Positions 24,868 to 33,740 are shown, counted from the stretch's first letter. The stretch: DNA of 64,000 nt from Kitasatospora sp. SolWspMP-SS2h (GCF_003259315.1 NZ_QLLT01000012.1:1-64000); one strand, 5' to 3'. Numbers and translations: made by a program. The notes: a model not told the origin generated them from the sequence alone.

Positions 24868-26265
24868 TCATCGGGGCCACCGCCCGTCCCCCCGGTCGAC
24901 CGGGAGCCGGCCGTGGCCGGACAGGGCGGCGTCGGCGGCGGCGTGGCCGCTGCGCACCGCGCCCTCCATGGTCGCCGGCCAGCCGGTGGCCGTCCACGAC
25001 CCGGCGAGCAGGACGCCGGGTACGTCGGTGCGCGCGCCGGGGCGCAGCCGGGCGGTGCCGGGCGCCGGGTCGAAGGTGGCGGTGCGCTCCCGGGTGACGA
25101 AGAAGTCCAGTACCCCGGCGCCGCGGGCGGCGGGCAGCAGCCGCTCCAGCTCCGGCAGGTAGCGGGCGCGCAGCTCGGCGACCGGCAGGTCGATCTCGTC
25201 CTCGGCGGCGGACTGCGAGAGCGCCAGGTACTGGGCGCCGGGGACGGCCAGGCCGGAGTGCCGGGTGCGGTCGAAGACGAACTGCACCGGGGAGCCGAGC
25301 GCCGCGAAGAACGGGCGGCGGATCAGCGGCCGGTCGTAGACCACGTGCACGTTGAGGATCGGGGCGGTGCCGAGGTCGGCCAGCCGGCGCTGGTCGGGGA
25401 TCGCGCCGGGCGGCAGCAGGGCGGCCGCGGTGTCCTGGGCGCCGGCCAGCACCACGGTGTCGGCGGTGAGCAGCTCGCCGCCCTCCAGCCGGACGGCGTG
25501 CGGTTCGGCGGCCTTCAGCTCGGCGGCCCGGGTGCGCAGCAGCACCCGGACGCCGGCCCGCTCCAGCTCGGCCAGCGCCCGGTCGTGGTGGATCTCGCCG
25601 AGCGGGACGGCGGCGGTGCCGATGTCGGCGGCGCCGGGGTCGGAGAGCAGGCCGATCTTGAACACCGTCGCGGCCAGCGCCATCGAGGTGCGGTCGGCGG
25701 TGGCGTTCAGGGTGGCCACGCCGACCAGGTCCCAGACGGCGGCCACGGTGGCCGGGGTCTGGCCGTGCCGGCGCAGCCAGTCGCCGAAGGAGACGTCGTC
25801 CAGCGCCGGGTCGGTGAGGTCGAGCTGCCGCAGGGCGAGCGCGCCGCGCACCACCCGCAGCCGGTCGGCCGGGCTCAGGTGACGGTAGGTGGCCAGGCTG
25901 CCGGCCAGGTGCAGCGGGACGGGCAGGTCGGCGCGGCGCAGCCGCCCCAGGGTGCGGGTGCCGTCGGGGGCGAGGGCGAGCACCGGGACGTCCAGCCGGG
26001 GCTGGATCTCGACCAGCCGGTCGGCGCCGAGCCGGTCGACCAGGCCGCGGTAGGCGGTGCAGCAGCGCAGGTAGACGTGCTGGCCGTTGTCCACGGTCAG
26101 CTCGCCGCGCTTGAAGGAGAAGGCCAGGCCGCCGAGCCGGGGCCGGGCCTCCAGCAGCGTGGTGCGCACGCCCGCGTCGGCCAGGCGGAGGGCGGCGGTG
26201 ATGCCGGCCAGGCCGCCGCCGACCACGACGGCGGTGCGCTCGCGCGGCGCTGTCGGCGTGCTCAT
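24868..26265 (-). CDS. hpnE: FAD-dependent squalene-forming oxidoreductase HpnE
   Basis: A 465-residue amine-oxidase/phytoene-desaturase-fold flavoprotein. The dinucleotide-binding motif is VVVGGGLAGITAALRLADAG at about residues 15-34, followed by LLEARPRLGG; the C-terminal FAD motif GVLLAGSWTATGWPATMEGAVRSG is also visible (split here as two parts of the family signature). HpnE reduces hydroxysqualene to squalene, after HpnC and HpnD. The ATG at 26265 is preceded by GGGAGG with four bases of spacing. It follows hpnD by 94 bases on the same strand and is probably co-transcribed. Confidence 0.88.
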   Translation of the reverse strand: MSTPTAPRERTAVVVGGGLAGITAALRLADAGVRTTLLEARPRLGGLAFSFKRGELTVDNGQHVYLRCCTAYRGLVDRLGADRLVEIQPRLDVPVLALAPDGTRTLGRLRRADLPVPLHLAGSLATYRHLSPADRLRVVRGALALRQLDLTDPALDDVSFGDWLRRHGQTPATVAAVWDLVGVATLNATADRTSMALAATVFKIGLLSDPGAADIGTAAVPLGEIHHDRALAELERAGVRVLLRTRAAELKAAEPHAVRLEGGELLTADTVVLAGAQDTAAALLPPGAIPDQRRLADLGTAPILNVHVVYDRPLIRRPFFAALGSPVQFVFDRTRHSGLAVPGAQYLALSQSAAEDEIDLPVAELRARYLPELERLLPAARGAGVLDFFVTRERTATFDPAPGTARLRPGARTDVPGVLLAGSWTATGWPATMEGAVRSGHAAADAALSGHGRLPVDRGDGRWPR

Positions 26266-26359
26266 CGGCCCTCCCGGACGGCAGTGGACGGTGGGCACAA
26301 CAACGTGCGCATGCGTCGTGATTCCCTGTTGACACAGCGTGACAGAACTGGCGCGAGAA

Positions 26360-27262
26360 TCAAGAACGCCCTCCGGCGAGCCCGGACAGTGCCACGTACG
26401 CCTTCTCCCAGCCGGGCAGCGAGACCCGGCCGCGGAGCACTGAGTGCGGGTCGGCGGCGATCCGGCCGAGCAGGCGGTGGTAGATGCCGGCCATCGCCGC
26501 GGTGGCGGCGCGGCTGCGGCGGTCGAGCATCGGCAGCAGCCGCAGGCCCTTCTCGAAGGCGCGCTGGGCGCGTTCGGCCTCGAAGGCGACCAGGCCGGTG
26601 AAGTCGGCGTCGGCCGGGAGGGCGGCCGGGGCGAAGCCCGCCCGGCAGCCGAACCGGTCCAGGTCCTCGGTGGGCAGGTAGGTGCGGCCGTTCAGGGCGT
26701 CCTCGCGCAGGTCGCGCAGGATGTTGGTGAGCTGCAGGGCCAGGCCCAGGGTGTCGGCGTACTCGGCGCCGCGCTCCCACTCGTCGCAGCCGTAGACGCC
26801 CAGCGAGAGCCGGCCGATCGAGCCGGCCACGCAGCGGCAGTAGACCTTGAGCTCGTCGTAGGTGCGGTACTCGACGCCCTTGAGGTCCATCTCGACGCCG
26901 TCGATCAGCTCGTCGAAGCCGTCGAGCGGGATCGGGAAGCGGCGAGCGGCGTCGGCCAGCGCGACCTTGATCGGGTCGGTGTCCTCCTCGGCGACGACGC
27001 CCGCCCGGACCTCGTCCAGCAGGGCGCGGGTGCGGGCCAGGGCCTCGGCCTTCTGCCCGTCGGGCAGGTCGCCGTCGCCGATGTCGTCGACCCGGCGGGC
27101 CAGCGCGTACAGCGCCGACATCGCCAGCCGCTTGGCCTCGGGCAGCAGCCGGATGCCGTAGCTGAAGTTGCGGGCCTGCAGGGCGGTGACCGCCTCGCAG
27201 TACCGGTACGCCGCCATGACCGGCGCGGACGCCAGTGGTGATGCCCCCACGCGGGCGCTCAC
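26360..27262 (-). CDS. hpnD: Presqualene diphosphate synthase HpnD
   Basis: A 300-residue squalene/phytoene-synthase-family protein. The two Mg-binding Asp-rich regions are ALARRVDDIGDGD at about residues 53-65 and LTNILRDLREDA at about 176-187. HpnD condenses two farnesyl diphosphates into presqualene diphosphate. The GTG start overlaps the hpnC stop (GTGA at 27259-27262), so the two are coupled. It is about as long as the usual family member and shows no missing key residue. Confidence 0.9.
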   Translation of the reverse strand: MSARVGASPLASAPVMAAYRYCEAVTALQARNFSYGIRLLPEAKRLAMSALYALARRVDDIGDGDLPDGQKAEALARTRALLDEVRAGVVAEEDTDPIKVALADAARRFPIPLDGFDELIDGVEMDLKGVEYRTYDELKVYCRCVAGSIGRLSLGVYGCDEWERGAEYADTLGLALQLTNILRDLREDALNGRTYLPTEDLDRFGCRAGFAPAALPADADFTGLVAFEAERAQRAFEKGLRLLPMLDRRSRAATAAMAGIYHRLLGRIAADPHSVLRGRVSLPGWEKAYVALSGLAGGRS

Positions 27263-28227
27263 CTTCCCTTCACGAAGAGTGCCGCCGCCCGGCCGGCCAG
27301 GCGGCGCTTGTCGGGCTTCGCCCGGTGCGCGAGCACGTCGAACCCGACCGCCTCGATGGCGTCCAGGGCCGCGTACCCGCCGGCGGTGAATCCCGCCAGC
27401 AGCAGTCGGAGCCTCCCGTGAACCGTACCCACCAGCGGCGCGCCGCGGTCGAGCAGGGTCCGGGCCCGGCTCGCCTCCCAGGCGACCAGCTGGCGCACGC
27501 CGCGGGAGGCGGTGTCGGCGGCGAGGTCGCGCTCGGTGACGCCGAAGGCCGCGAGGTCCTCCAGGGGGAGGTAGATCCGGCCGCGGTCGAGGTCCTCGGC
27601 GACGTCCTGGAGGTGCTCGACGATCTGCAGCGCGGTGCAGATCGCGTCGGACAGCTCGATCCGCTCCGGGGTGGCCCGGCCGGCCAGCGCCAGCACCAGG
27701 CGGCCGACCGGGTCGGCGGAGAGCGTGCAGTAGTGGCGCAGGTCCGCGTAGCCGGGGTAGCGGGTGGTGGTCTGGTCCACCCGGTTGGCCTCGATCAGCC
27801 GGCGGAACGGCTCGGGGGTGACGGCGTGCCGCTCGACCAGCGGGACCAGCCGGCGCATCAGCGGGTGCCGGGGCTCGGCCGGGTCGGCGCCCGGGGCGGT
27901 GCCGTGCGGGGACCGGTCCCCGCCGAGGGCGGTGGCGAAGACGCGGTCGAGGTCGCGCTCCAGGCCGTCGAGCAGGGCGAGCCGGAAGCCCTCGTCCGCG
28001 GGCGTGCCCGGCACGTCCAGCAGCCGGGCGGCGGCGGCCGGGTCGGCGAGGTCGCCGTCCCCCGCGTCGTCGACCAGGCGGGCGAAGCCGTAGACCGCCA
28101 TCAGGTCGCCGCGCCAGGCGGCGGGCAGGAAGCCGGGGGCGACCGGGAAGTTCTCCAGGTCGGCCTTCTCCAGCGTCACCGCCATTGTCCGGTTATCTGA
28201 CTTAGTTGAATCCGACACTGCCGTCAC
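27259..28227 (-). CDS. hpnC: Hydroxysqualene synthase HpnC
   Basis: A 322-residue squalene/phytoene-synthase-family protein. Asp-rich motifs are FARLVDDAGDGD and VEHLQDVAEDLDRGR. HpnC converts presqualene diphosphate to hydroxysqualene, upstream of HpnE. The GTG at 28227 has GGGGGA directly before it, too close for a normal site; an internal ATG at 28185 has no site either, so the start is uncertain by 14 residues. It is the first gene of the hopanoid operon; the 72 bases up to the next hairpin should hold the promoter, and the codons around 28190-28215 contain an AT-rich stretch unusual for this region. Confidence 0.88.
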   Translation of the reverse strand: MTAVSDSTKSDNRTMAVTLEKADLENFPVAPGFLPAAWRGDLMAVYGFARLVDDAGDGDLADPAAAARLLDVPGTPADEGFRLALLDGLERDLDRVFATALGGDRSPHGTAPGADPAEPRHPLMRRLVPLVERHAVTPEPFRRLIEANRVDQTTTRYPGYADLRHYCTLSADPVGRLVLALAGRATPERIELSDAICTALQIVEHLQDVAEDLDRGRIYLPLEDLAAFGVTERDLAADTASRGVRQLVAWEASRARTLLDRGAPLVGTVHGRLRLLLAGFTAGGYAALDAIEAVGFDVLAHRAKPDKRRLAGRAAALFVKGR

Positions 28228-28300
28228 TCCCCCGTTCTACACCGGGCCGTACCGCCACCGCGCCACGGACACGCTTCCGCCGCCGCGCCTTCACCCGCCG

Positions 28301-28357
28301 CACGGCGCAGGGCCGGTGCCCGGGGATCCGCTCCCCGCGCACCGGCCCTGCGCCGTG
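28301..28357 (-). terminator. Strong two-part hairpin terminator
   Basis: Perfect 19-bp arms at 28301-28319 and 28339-28357 surround a second 6-bp stem (CGGGGA/TCCCCG, 28321-28326 and 28332-28337). It starts 15 bases past the stop of the TagH-like gene, ending the envelope locus before the hopanoid promoter. Confidence 0.85.
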
Positions 28358-28371
28358 CGACCCGCCCCCGC

Positions 28372-29178
28372 TCAGGGGCGCTCGCCCTTCTCGTACCGGC
28401 GGACCACCTCGTCGGTGTGCCCGTCCATGATCAGCTCGCCGTGCTCGATCCAGATGGTGCGCTCGCAGACCTCGCGGATCGCGTTGTTGTCGTGGCTGAC
28501 CAGGAAGACCGTGCCGGCCTCCTTGCGAAGCTCGTTGATCCGGGCCTTGGAGCGCTGCTGGAAGCCCTGGTCGCCGGTGGCGAGGGCCTCGTCGATCAGC
28601 AGCACGTCGTGGGTCTTCGCCGCCGCGATGGAGAACCGCAGGCGGGCGCCCATGCCGGAGGAGTACGTGCGCATCGGCAGCGAGATGAAGTCGCCCTTCT
28701 CGTTGATGCCCGAGAAGTCGACGATGTTCTGGTAGCGCTTGCGCACCTGGGCCGGGGACATGCCCATCGCCAGGCAGCCCAGCACCACGTTGCGCTCGCC
28801 GGTCAGCTCGTTCATCAGCGCCGCGTTGACACCCAGCAGCGAGGGCTGGCCGTTGGTGTAGATGCCGCCCCGCTCGGTCGGCAGCAGGCCGGCGATGGCG
28901 GCCAGCATGGTCGACTTGCCGGAGCCGTTGGAGCCGATCAGGCCGATCGCCTCGCCCCTGTAGGCGGTGAAGCTGATGCCCCGCACGGCGTGCACCTCGC
29001 GGACGCCGGAGGCGCGCTTGCGGGTGAGGATGCGGCTCAGCGCCGAGGTGGCGCTGCCCTTGCCGGAGCCCGCGCCGTGCACCCGGTAGACGATGTGCAC
29101 GTCGTCGACGACCACGGTGGGCTGGCGCGTCATGTCGGCGTCCTGGACGTAGGTCTTGGTCAGGTCGGTGTCAGCCAC
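28372..29178 (-). CDS. TagH/RfbE-like ABC exporter ATPase
   Basis: A 268-residue ABC ATPase of the polysaccharide/teichoic acid export group. Walker A GSNGSGKST, signature YSSGMGARLRFS (SSGM is typical of this group), Walker B LLIDEALATGD and the His switch in VFLVSHDNNAI are present. The N-terminal 50 residues include an extra linker (SGKGSATSALSRI) between the first beta strands. It overlaps the permease gene by eight bases and should energise export of a lipid-linked glycopolymer. No C-terminal carbohydrate-binding module follows, so any modification-sensing function is absent. Confidence 0.85.
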   Translation of the reverse strand: MADTDLTKTYVQDADMTRQPTVVVDDVHIVYRVHGAGSGKGSATSALSRILTRKRASGVREVHAVRGISFTAYRGEAIGLIGSNGSGKSTMLAAIAGLLPTERGGIYTNGQPSLLGVNAALMNELTGERNVVLGCLAMGMSPAQVRKRYQNIVDFSGINEKGDFISLPMRTYSSGMGARLRFSIAAAKTHDVLLIDEALATGDQGFQQRSKARINELRKEAGTVFLVSHDNNAIREVCERTIWIEHGELIMDGHTDEVVRRYEKGERP

Positions 29179-30112
29179 GGCCGTACTCCTCCTCGGCCTT
29201 CCAGAAGAAGACGAATCCGATGACGAACAGTCCGACGCCCCAGGCGATGCCGTACGTCCACTGGTGCGGGGGCAGCGACTGGTGCACCGGCTGGTGCGGG
29301 TTGTAGATGACGGGGGCGAAGGCGTGCCGGAGCAGGTTCATGTAGACCGACGCCGGGTTGACGTCGCAGAGCACCTGGATCACGCGCGGCCAGGAGCTGA
29401 CCCGGTCCTGGATGCTGAACATCACGCCGGACAGGAACATCCACGCCCGCATCACGAACGGGATGAGCTGGGAGATGTCGCTGGTCTTGGCACCGATCCG
29501 GGCGAAGACCAGCGAGACGCCGGTGTTGAACAGCGTCTGCAGGAGCAGCGCCGGGATGATCAGCAGCCAGGTCGGGCCCGGGGTGATGCCGGCCGCCAGC
29601 ACCGTCACCACCAGCACCACCATCGAGATCAGCAGCTGCTGCAGCTGGATCACGGTGAAGGCGATCGGCAGGCTGGCGCGCGGGAAGTGCAGCGCCCGGA
29701 TCAGGCCGAGGTTGTCGGAGATCGCCCGGGTGCCGGACTGCACCGCGTTCTGGGTGAACTGGAAGATGAAGACGCCGATGCACAGCCAGGCGATGTAGGT
29801 GCCGTCCGGGAAGCCTTCCTTGCTCCGCAGGATGACGCCGAAGACCAGGTAGAACACGCCGCAGTTGAGCAGCGGGGTCACCACCTGCCAGAGCTGACCG
29901 AGCTTGGCGTCGGTGTACTGGGCCACCAGACGGGCGGTGGCGAAGGCCCAGATGAAGTGGCGTCGCGCCCAGAGCTGCTTGGTGTACGCGAACAGACCCG
30001 GCCGGGCACCGCTCACCGACAGGCCGTACCTGTCCGCGAGCTGCTTGGGGGTCAGGCCCGCGTCCGCACCCCTGGGGGCCGAGGGGCTGACGGGTTCACT
30101 CACTGTCGACAC
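29171..30112 (-). CDS. TagG-like ABC-2 exporter permease
   Basis: A 313-residue ABC-2 type permease with about six membrane segments (for example LNCGVFYLVFGVIL, LISMVVLVVTVLAAGI, GIAWGVGLFVIGFVFFW) after a 65-residue cytosolic N-terminus (an amphipathic part with LWARRHFIWAFATARLVAQY). This is typical of teichoic-acid or O-antigen exporters. The GTG at 30112 has GGAC-GAAT upstream. It overlaps the ATPase gene and both follow the GT2 gene after a 134-base gap. Confidence 0.85.
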   Translation of the reverse strand: MSTVSEPVSPSAPRGADAGLTPKQLADRYGLSVSGARPGLFAYTKQLWARRHFIWAFATARLVAQYTDAKLGQLWQVVTPLLNCGVFYLVFGVILRSKEGFPDGTYIAWLCIGVFIFQFTQNAVQSGTRAISDNLGLIRALHFPRASLPIAFTVIQLQQLLISMVVLVVTVLAAGITPGPTWLLIIPALLLQTLFNTGVSLVFARIGAKTSDISQLIPFVMRAWMFLSGVMFSIQDRVSSWPRVIQVLCDVNPASVYMNLLRHAFAPVIYNPHQPVHQSLPPHQWTYGIAWGVGLFVIGFVFFWKAEEEYGRG

Positions 30113-30246
30113 ATTCGTCCTTCACGCGGGATCGGTCGGGGCGGCCGGTCGGCGGGGGTCCGCCGGCCTGCGCCGAGGGGGATCCACTGGATCACGGGGG
30201 TCCGGCCGGTGCTGCTCACCGACCGGGCGATCGAGCACTGATCCAA

Positions 30247-31131
30247 TCAGATGATCGGAGGTCGGCCTAGTCTGGTCAGACGCCAGACCGTACGCCATCG
30301 CATGGGCCGCCGCGGACCGCAGGGCTCGCGGAAGCCCGCCCGGAAACCGCCCAGCCAGGCCCTCAGCCCCTCGGCGGAGGGACGGCGGGCCACCGTGAGC
30401 AGGAACCAGGTTCCCAAGTAGAGAGGCACCAGCGGGGTCGGAAGGTTCCGCCGGGCCAGCCAGACCCGGTTGCGGGCCACGTTGTGGAAGTACGCGGCGT
30501 GCCGGGCCGGGGAGGTCGCCGGGTGGTGCAGGACCACGTCCGGGCGGTAGTCGATCGACCAGCCGGCGTCCAGCGCCCGCCAGGCCAGGTCGGTCTCCTC
30601 GTGGGCGTAGAAGAACTCCGCGGGCAGCTGGCCGGCCTGCGGGAAGACCGCGCTGCGCACCGCGCTGGCGCCGCCCAGGAAGGTGGTCACCCGGGAGCCG
30701 TGCATCGGGTCGCTGGCCCGCAGCCGGGGCACGTGGCGGCGCTGGGTGGTGCCGGTCTCCGGGTCGGCGATCCGGAACGAGACGATGCCCAGCGCCGGGT
30801 CGGCGGTGAACGCCTCGCGCAGCAGCTTCGCCGAGTCGGTGTTCGGCAGCAGGCCGTCGTCGTCCAGGAAGAGGACCGCGTCGACGTCCCGGCCGTCCGG
30901 GCCGAACAGCTCGATGCCGACGTTGCGGCCGCCCGGGATGCCGAGGTTCTCGGGCAGCTCGACGGTGCGCACGCCCTCGGGCAGGACCGGCAGCGGGGCG
31001 CCGTTGCCGACCACCGCGAGCTCCACCGGCGGACCCTGCTGGGCGCGCACCGACTCGATCAGGGCGTTCAGCTCGGCGGGCCGGTTGCCCATCGTGATGA
31101 TGACCGCGCCGAGGCGGAAGTCGTCGCTCAC
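30247..31131 (-). CDS. Family 2 glycosyltransferase
   Basis: A 294-residue GT-A fold glycosyltransferase. The N-terminus carries AVIITMGNRPAELNALIES, the nucleotide-sugar DXD-type site is FLDDDGLL, and the acceptor/catalytic region includes EFFYAHEETDLAWRALDAGW, with the ED-type motif. The C-terminus (VARNRVWLARRNL, then a hydrophobic segment PLYLGTWFLLTVA) suggests membrane association. It overlaps the CDP-alcohol transferase gene (GTGA). Sugar donor unknown; a rhamnosyl- or glucosyl-type enzyme is possible. Confidence 0.82.
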   Translation of the reverse strand: MSDDFRLGAVIITMGNRPAELNALIESVRAQQGPPVELAVVGNGAPLPVLPEGVRTVELPENLGIPGGRNVGIELFGPDGRDVDAVLFLDDDGLLPNTDSAKLLREAFTADPALGIVSFRIADPETGTTQRRHVPRLRASDPMHGSRVTTFLGGASAVRSAVFPQAGQLPAEFFYAHEETDLAWRALDAGWSIDYRPDVVLHHPATSPARHAAYFHNVARNRVWLARRNLPTPLVPLYLGTWFLLTVARRPSAEGLRAWLGGFRAGFREPCGPRRPMRWRTVWRLTRLGRPPII

Positions 31132-31958
31132 CGCAGCCTGCTGGAGAGCACGATGGACAGCAGGTGCAGGACGGTCTGGAGCACCGCGATGGCGGCCAGC
31201 ACCACGACGGCGAGCCGGGTGAAGAACAGGTCGCCGCGGACCGCGTCGGCGATGCCGGCGGCCAGGATGAACAGCGACGCCTCGACCGCGCCGACCAGGC
31301 GGTGGAACTTGAGCAGCGAGGCGGCCCGGCGGGCCTTGGCGACCGCGGTCGAGCGCGGCACCGAGGCGCTGTCCTCGACGGCGGTCAGGCCGGAGCGGGC
31401 CCGGGCCACGTCCACCAGGTCGGTCTCGGACTTGATCAGGATCGCGCCGAGCGCGGCCAGCGTGCCCAGGAAGGCCCACTGCCAGGCGGCGTGCGCGCCC
31501 TCGCGGTGGAACAGGTCGGCGGCCCGCAGGCCCAGGCCGGTGAGCAGCGCGGCCTCGGACATGTAGTGGCCGACCCGGTCCAGGTAGACGCCGGTCAGCG
31601 AGGTCTGCCGGCGCCAGCGGGCCACCTCGCCGTCCACGCAGTCCAGCAGCAGGTAGACCTGGATCAGCAGGGCGCCGAGGACCGCGCCGGCCAGGCCCGG
31701 GACCAGCAGGGCGACGCCGGCCAGGATGCCGGTGAGCATCATCAAGTAGGTCAGGCCGTTGGGCGTGATCACCGTGAAGGTCGACAGGACCCGGGTGATC
31801 CGCAGCGAGATCCGCCGCATGTAGAGGCGGCCCGCCCAGTGCTCCGCGCTACGGCGCTGCAGCATGCCCTCGGGGTGGATCACCGCCCGCAGTTCCTCGA
31901 TCGACGGGCGCCGGGTGAGGTCGACCGGCGGGCGTTCAGCTGTTGACGGCTTGGACAT
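31128..31958 (-). CDS. CDP-alcohol phosphatidyltransferase family protein
   Basis: A 276-residue polytopic enzyme of the family that moves a phosphoalcohol from a CDP carrier. The signature is readable as DCVDGEVAR, eight residues, G, three residues, D, three residues, then H: the usual last Asp of the DxxDGxxAR-x8-GxxxDxxxD motif is His (in YLDRVGHY). About six membrane segments surround it. It overlaps the dehydrogenase gene by 23 bases. A CDP-alcohol made by the neighbouring cytidylyltransferase is the likely donor, but the acceptor is unknown. Confidence 0.82.
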   Translation of the reverse strand: MSKPSTAERPPVDLTRRPSIEELRAVIHPEGMLQRRSAEHWAGRLYMRRISLRITRVLSTFTVITPNGLTYLMMLTGILAGVALLVPGLAGAVLGALLIQVYLLLDCVDGEVARWRRQTSLTGVYLDRVGHYMSEAALLTGLGLRAADLFHREGAHAAWQWAFLGTLAALGAILIKSETDLVDVARARSGLTAVEDSASVPRSTAVAKARRAASLLKFHRLVGAVEASLFILAAGIADAVRGDLFFTRLAVVVLAAIAVLQTVLHLLSIVLSSRLR

Positions 31959-32997
31959 AGTCGGCGTACGCGTCCCTGATGTCTGTGACGGAGAGGTCGA
32001 GGTGTTCGAGGATGGTGAAGCGCCCCGGTCTGGTGTTCGGAGCGTAGTGCACCGCTTCGGTGAACTCCGCCTCGGTGAAGCCGAGCTGATCGGCGGTCAC
32101 CGGCAGGCCGTGGAAGCGCAGGCGCTCCACGATCAGTCCGGACAGGTCCCGCTCGCCCCGCAGGTGGCAGGCGAAGGCCGCGCCGAGGCCGACCTGTTCG
32201 CCGTGCTGGCCGGGTCGCTTGGGGTGCAGCTCGACCAGGGCGTGCGAGATCTCGTGGCAGGCGCCCGAGCTGGGCCGGGTGCTGCCCGCGATGTTCATCG
32301 CGATGCCGGACAGTACCAGGGCTTCCGCCAGCGTCGTCAGCAGGTCCGGGTCCTCCAGGGTGCCCGGGTGCCGGAGCAGGTTCTCGCCGGCCGAACGGGC
32401 CATCGCCACGGCCAGTCCGTCGACCGGTTCGCCGGTGACCGCGTGCGAGAGCTCCCAGTCCGCGCAGGCGGAGATGTTGGAGACCGCGTCGCCGATCCCG
32501 CCCGCCACGAACCGCTTCGGGGCCTTGGCGATCACGTCCAGGTCGACGATGATGCCGATCGGGCTGGGCACCCCGTAGGAGCCGCGCCCGGCGTCGTTGT
32601 CCAGGGTGGAGACCGGGGAGCACAGGCCGTCGTGGGCCAGGTTGGTGGCGACCGCGACCACCGGCAGGCCGACCCGCGCCGCGGCGTACTTCGCCACGTC
32701 GATGATCTTGCCGCCGCCGAGGCCGACCAGCGCGTCGTAGTGGCCGCGGCGGATCTCGTCGGTCAGCCGCACCGCGCTGTCCAGGGTGCCGTCGGCGACC
32801 CGGTACCAGTCGGCGCCGGGCAGCGCCGGCTCCAGGCGCTCGCGCAGCAGCTCGCCGGAGCCGCCGCTGATCGCCACCGCGATCCGGCCGCCGGCCGACA
32901 GCCGCTGGTCGGCGAGGATGCCGCCGAGCGAGTCCAGGGCGCCCGCGCGGATCTCCACGAAGACCGGCGAGGGCACCAGGCGGGTCAGTACCGGCAC
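31936..32997 (-). CDS. Iron-containing alcohol dehydrogenase, glycerol-1-phosphate dehydrogenase (EgsA/AraM)-like
   Basis: A 353-residue enzyme of the dehydroquinate-synthase-like superfamily. The NAD-binding GLGGGKIIDVAKYAA is near residue 93-107, metal-ligand candidates lie in CHEISHALVELH and GQHGEQVGLGAAF, and a conserved Asp is in IIVDLDVI and in NLAHDGLCSPVS. The closest families are glycerol-1-phosphate dehydrogenases of archaea and AraM of Gram-positives, reducing dihydroxyacetone phosphate to sn-glycerol 1-phosphate. The GTG at 32997 has GGGAG five bases upstream and overlaps the preceding gene by 13 bases. The assigned substrate is an inference. Confidence 0.78.
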   Translation of the reverse strand: MPVLTRLVPSPVFVEIRAGALDSLGGILADQRLSAGGRIAVAISGGSGELLRERLEPALPGADWYRVADGTLDSAVRLTDEIRRGHYDALVGLGGGKIIDVAKYAAARVGLPVVAVATNLAHDGLCSPVSTLDNDAGRGSYGVPSPIGIIVDLDVIAKAPKRFVAGGIGDAVSNISACADWELSHAVTGEPVDGLAVAMARSAGENLLRHPGTLEDPDLLTTLAEALVLSGIAMNIAGSTRPSSGACHEISHALVELHPKRPGQHGEQVGLGAAFACHLRGERDLSGLIVERLRFHGLPVTADQLGFTEAEFTEAVHYAPNTRPGRFTILEHLDLSVTDIRDAYADYVQAVNS

Positions 32998-33740
32998 GCG
33001 ATCTCCCGGGCCTTGGCGAGGTCCTCGTGGTTGTCGACCTCGACCCAGGAGACCTCGCCGATCGGCTGCACGTCGACGGTCAGGCCGCGGTCGACCATCT
33101 CCTGGTAGCCGTCCTCGTAGTACAGCTGCGGGTCGCGCTCGTAGACCGCCTTCAGCGCGTCGGCCAGGGCGCCGGCGGCGGACGGGTTGATCACGGTGAC
33201 GCCGATGTACTCGCCGGTGGCGTCCAGCGGGTCCATCAGCTTGGTGATCCGGCGCACCCCCAGCTCGGGGTCGACGACGACCTTCATCTCCTCGTCGGCG
33301 AGCTTCTTCACGGTGTCCAGCGCGAGCAGGATGCCGGGGGCCCGGCCCTCCTTGATCCGGCGGTCGTTGCCGTCCAGCATGGTGCGCTGCACCGAGGCCG
33401 GGTGCACGGTGTCGCCGTTGGCCAGCAGCAGGCCCTCGGCGAACAGCTCGCGGGCGCACCAGAGCGAGTAGGCGTTGTTCCACTCCTCGGCCCTGTCGTT
33501 CTCGACCAGGGTGAGCTTGACGCCGTACCTGCGCTCCAGCGCCTCCCGGCGCTCGCGGACCGCCTCCTGGCGGTAGCCCACCACGATCGCCGCCTCGCGC
33601 AGGCCGACCTCGGCGAAGTTCCCCAGGGTCAGGTCGAGCACCGTCCGCTCCCCGTCCACCGGCACCAGCGCCTTGGGCAGGGTGTCGGTGTAGGGGCGGA
33701 GCCGGCGGCCGGCGCCGGCGGCCAGGACGAGGCCGATCAT
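32985..33740 (-). CDS. Sugar/alcohol-phosphate nucleotidyltransferase (cytidylyltransferase-like)
   Basis: A 251-residue Rossmann-like nucleotidyltransferase. The nucleotide-binding loop is VLAAGAGRRLRPYTDTLPKAL at residues about 5-25 (split here from its family pattern GxGxRxxxxxxxxPK), the metal site is LLLANGDTV, and a second Asp appears in SWVEVDNHEDL. It resembles phosphocholine or inositol-phosphate cytidylyltransferases more than hexose types. Together with the CDP-alcohol transferase it suggests a CDP-alcohol intermediate. The ATG has GGAG six bases upstream. It is the first gene of the five- or seven-gene locus that runs down to 28372. Confidence 0.82.
   Translation of the reverse strand: MIGLVLAAGAGRRLRPYTDTLPKALVPVDGERTVLDLTLGNFAEVGLREAAIVVGYRQEAVRERREALERRYGVKLTLVENDRAEEWNNAYSLWCARELFAEGLLLANGDTVHPASVQRTMLDGNDRRIKEGRAPGILLALDTVKKLADEEMKVVVDPELGVRRITKLMDPLDATGEYIGVTVINPSAAGALADALKAVYERDPQLYYEDGYQEMVDRGLTVDVQPIGEVSWVEVDNHEDLAKAREIACRY

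Noticed and set aside
24872..26335. Minus-strand frame joining the polyprenyl synthase to a longer N-terminus
   Set aside because: It is the shifted frame of hpnE; the hpnE motifs are in the other frame and the synthase has its own start with GAGGGA.
26266..26359. Internal promoter (TTGACA around 26330)
   Set aside because: The TTGACA reads on the plus strand, opposite to the hopanoid genes, and no gene starts behind it.
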